NCBI GenBank assembly: GCA_905197485.1
Contig: CAJJYZ010000016.1
Location: 1 to 48,151, forward strand
DNA from: an uncultured Lachnospiraceae bacterium
Lineage (GTDB): Bacteria; Bacillota; Clostridia; Lachnospirales; Lachnospiraceae
Direction: 5' to 3'
DNA: 48,151 bases
Below the pieces are notes generated by a model. It saw nothing but the letters and a program-made list of their open reading frames with translations. It did no database searches and was not told where the DNA came from. Numbering within the stretch: the first letter of the stretch is position 1; each line of letters starts with the position of its first letter. Positions 48,075-48,151 of this stretch are shown here, in pieces. Both the position numbers and the translations under genes were made by a program.

Positions 48075-48151
48075 CTAATTTCCTAAGTCATGTAAGCGTT
48101 CAATGACTGTTTCTTTTGAAACCGCACGATATACGATCGCCGGAACACTTA
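48075..48151 (-). CDS. C-terminal fragment of an unrecognised gene
   Basis: An open minus-strand frame enters from the right edge and stops at 48075-48077 (TAG). It encodes 24 residues ending VSKETVIERLHDLGN, followed by a good terminator. It is too short to assign to a family. Confidence 0.5.
   Translation of the reverse strand, partial: SVPAIVYRAVSKETVIERLHDLGN

Noticed and set aside
48075..48151. Edge fragment as an insertion-sequence transposase
   Set aside because: Only 24 residues are visible and they hold no motif that identifies a transposase.
1..48151. tRNA, rRNA, CRISPR arrays, prophage or complete transposons
   Set aside because: No cloverleaf, rRNA segment, regularly spaced repeat array, phage gene or transposase was seen.

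Overview
The window looks like a chromosomal segment of an anaerobic gut Clostridia, most likely Lachnospiraceae. The reasons are moderate-to-low G+C, strong AGGAGG-type ribosome sites, several TTG starts, an hrcA-grpE-dnaK-dnaJ order with CIRCE, a NiaR-regulated nadABC operon, and Firmicutes-type two-component systems. Genus is not resolvable by eye. Nearly all genes are on the minus strand; the exceptions are an alpha/beta hydrolase and allH.
Layout. 1-3 kb: an HD-domain protein, a DUF1847 protein and an HTH-ATPase-DUF4325 protein. 3-6.5 kb: response regulator, ABC ATPase, ABC permease and histidine kinase. 6.5-10 kb: nadA-nadB-nadC-niaR behind a promoter with repeated NiaR-like boxes; niaR overlaps the response-regulator gene by 4 bp. 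10-14 kb: a LytS/LytTR pair and a dicarboxylate/amino-acid symporter whose promoter carries two LytTR-like direct repeats 21 bp apart. 14-16.7 kb: a metallophosphoesterase and an unusual cytosolic ParB-like/BMP fusion.
16.8-41 kb is the centrepiece, an anaerobic purine/allantoin catabolic region. One operon runs allE, allD, an fdrA-ylbE fusion, carbamate kinase, an LctP-family permease, a small membrane protein, allC and an XRE-GntR-FCD regulator. A second holds two allantoinase/NCS1-permease pairs. A third holds a second M20 carbamoylase, a DAO-type FAD dehydrogenase, etfB and etfA. allH (DUF2877) is divergent from the second operon, and a PucR-type regulator closes the region. Read together: allantoin is imported, opened by AllB, cleaved by AllC to ureidoglycine, deaminated by AllE to ureidoglycolate and oxidised by AllD to oxalurate. 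FdrA-YlbE plus AllH (oxamate transcarbamylase) then gives oxamate and carbamoyl phosphate, and carbamate kinase makes ATP. Two parts are not explained by this known route: the LctP permease, possibly an oxamate exporter, and the carbamoylase-FAD dehydrogenase-ETF module, possibly a hydantoin/N-carbamoyl amino acid branch feeding electrons into ETF.
41-46.3 kb: the heat-shock operon hrcA-grpE-dnaK-dnaJ with a perfect CIRCE, and a repeat-bearing insert between grpE and dnaK. 46.3-48 kb: a VncRS-like two-component pair whose kinase is split by an in-frame amber codon. The right edge holds the last 24 codons of an unrecognised gene. No tRNA, rRNA, CRISPR array, prophage or complete insertion sequence was seen.
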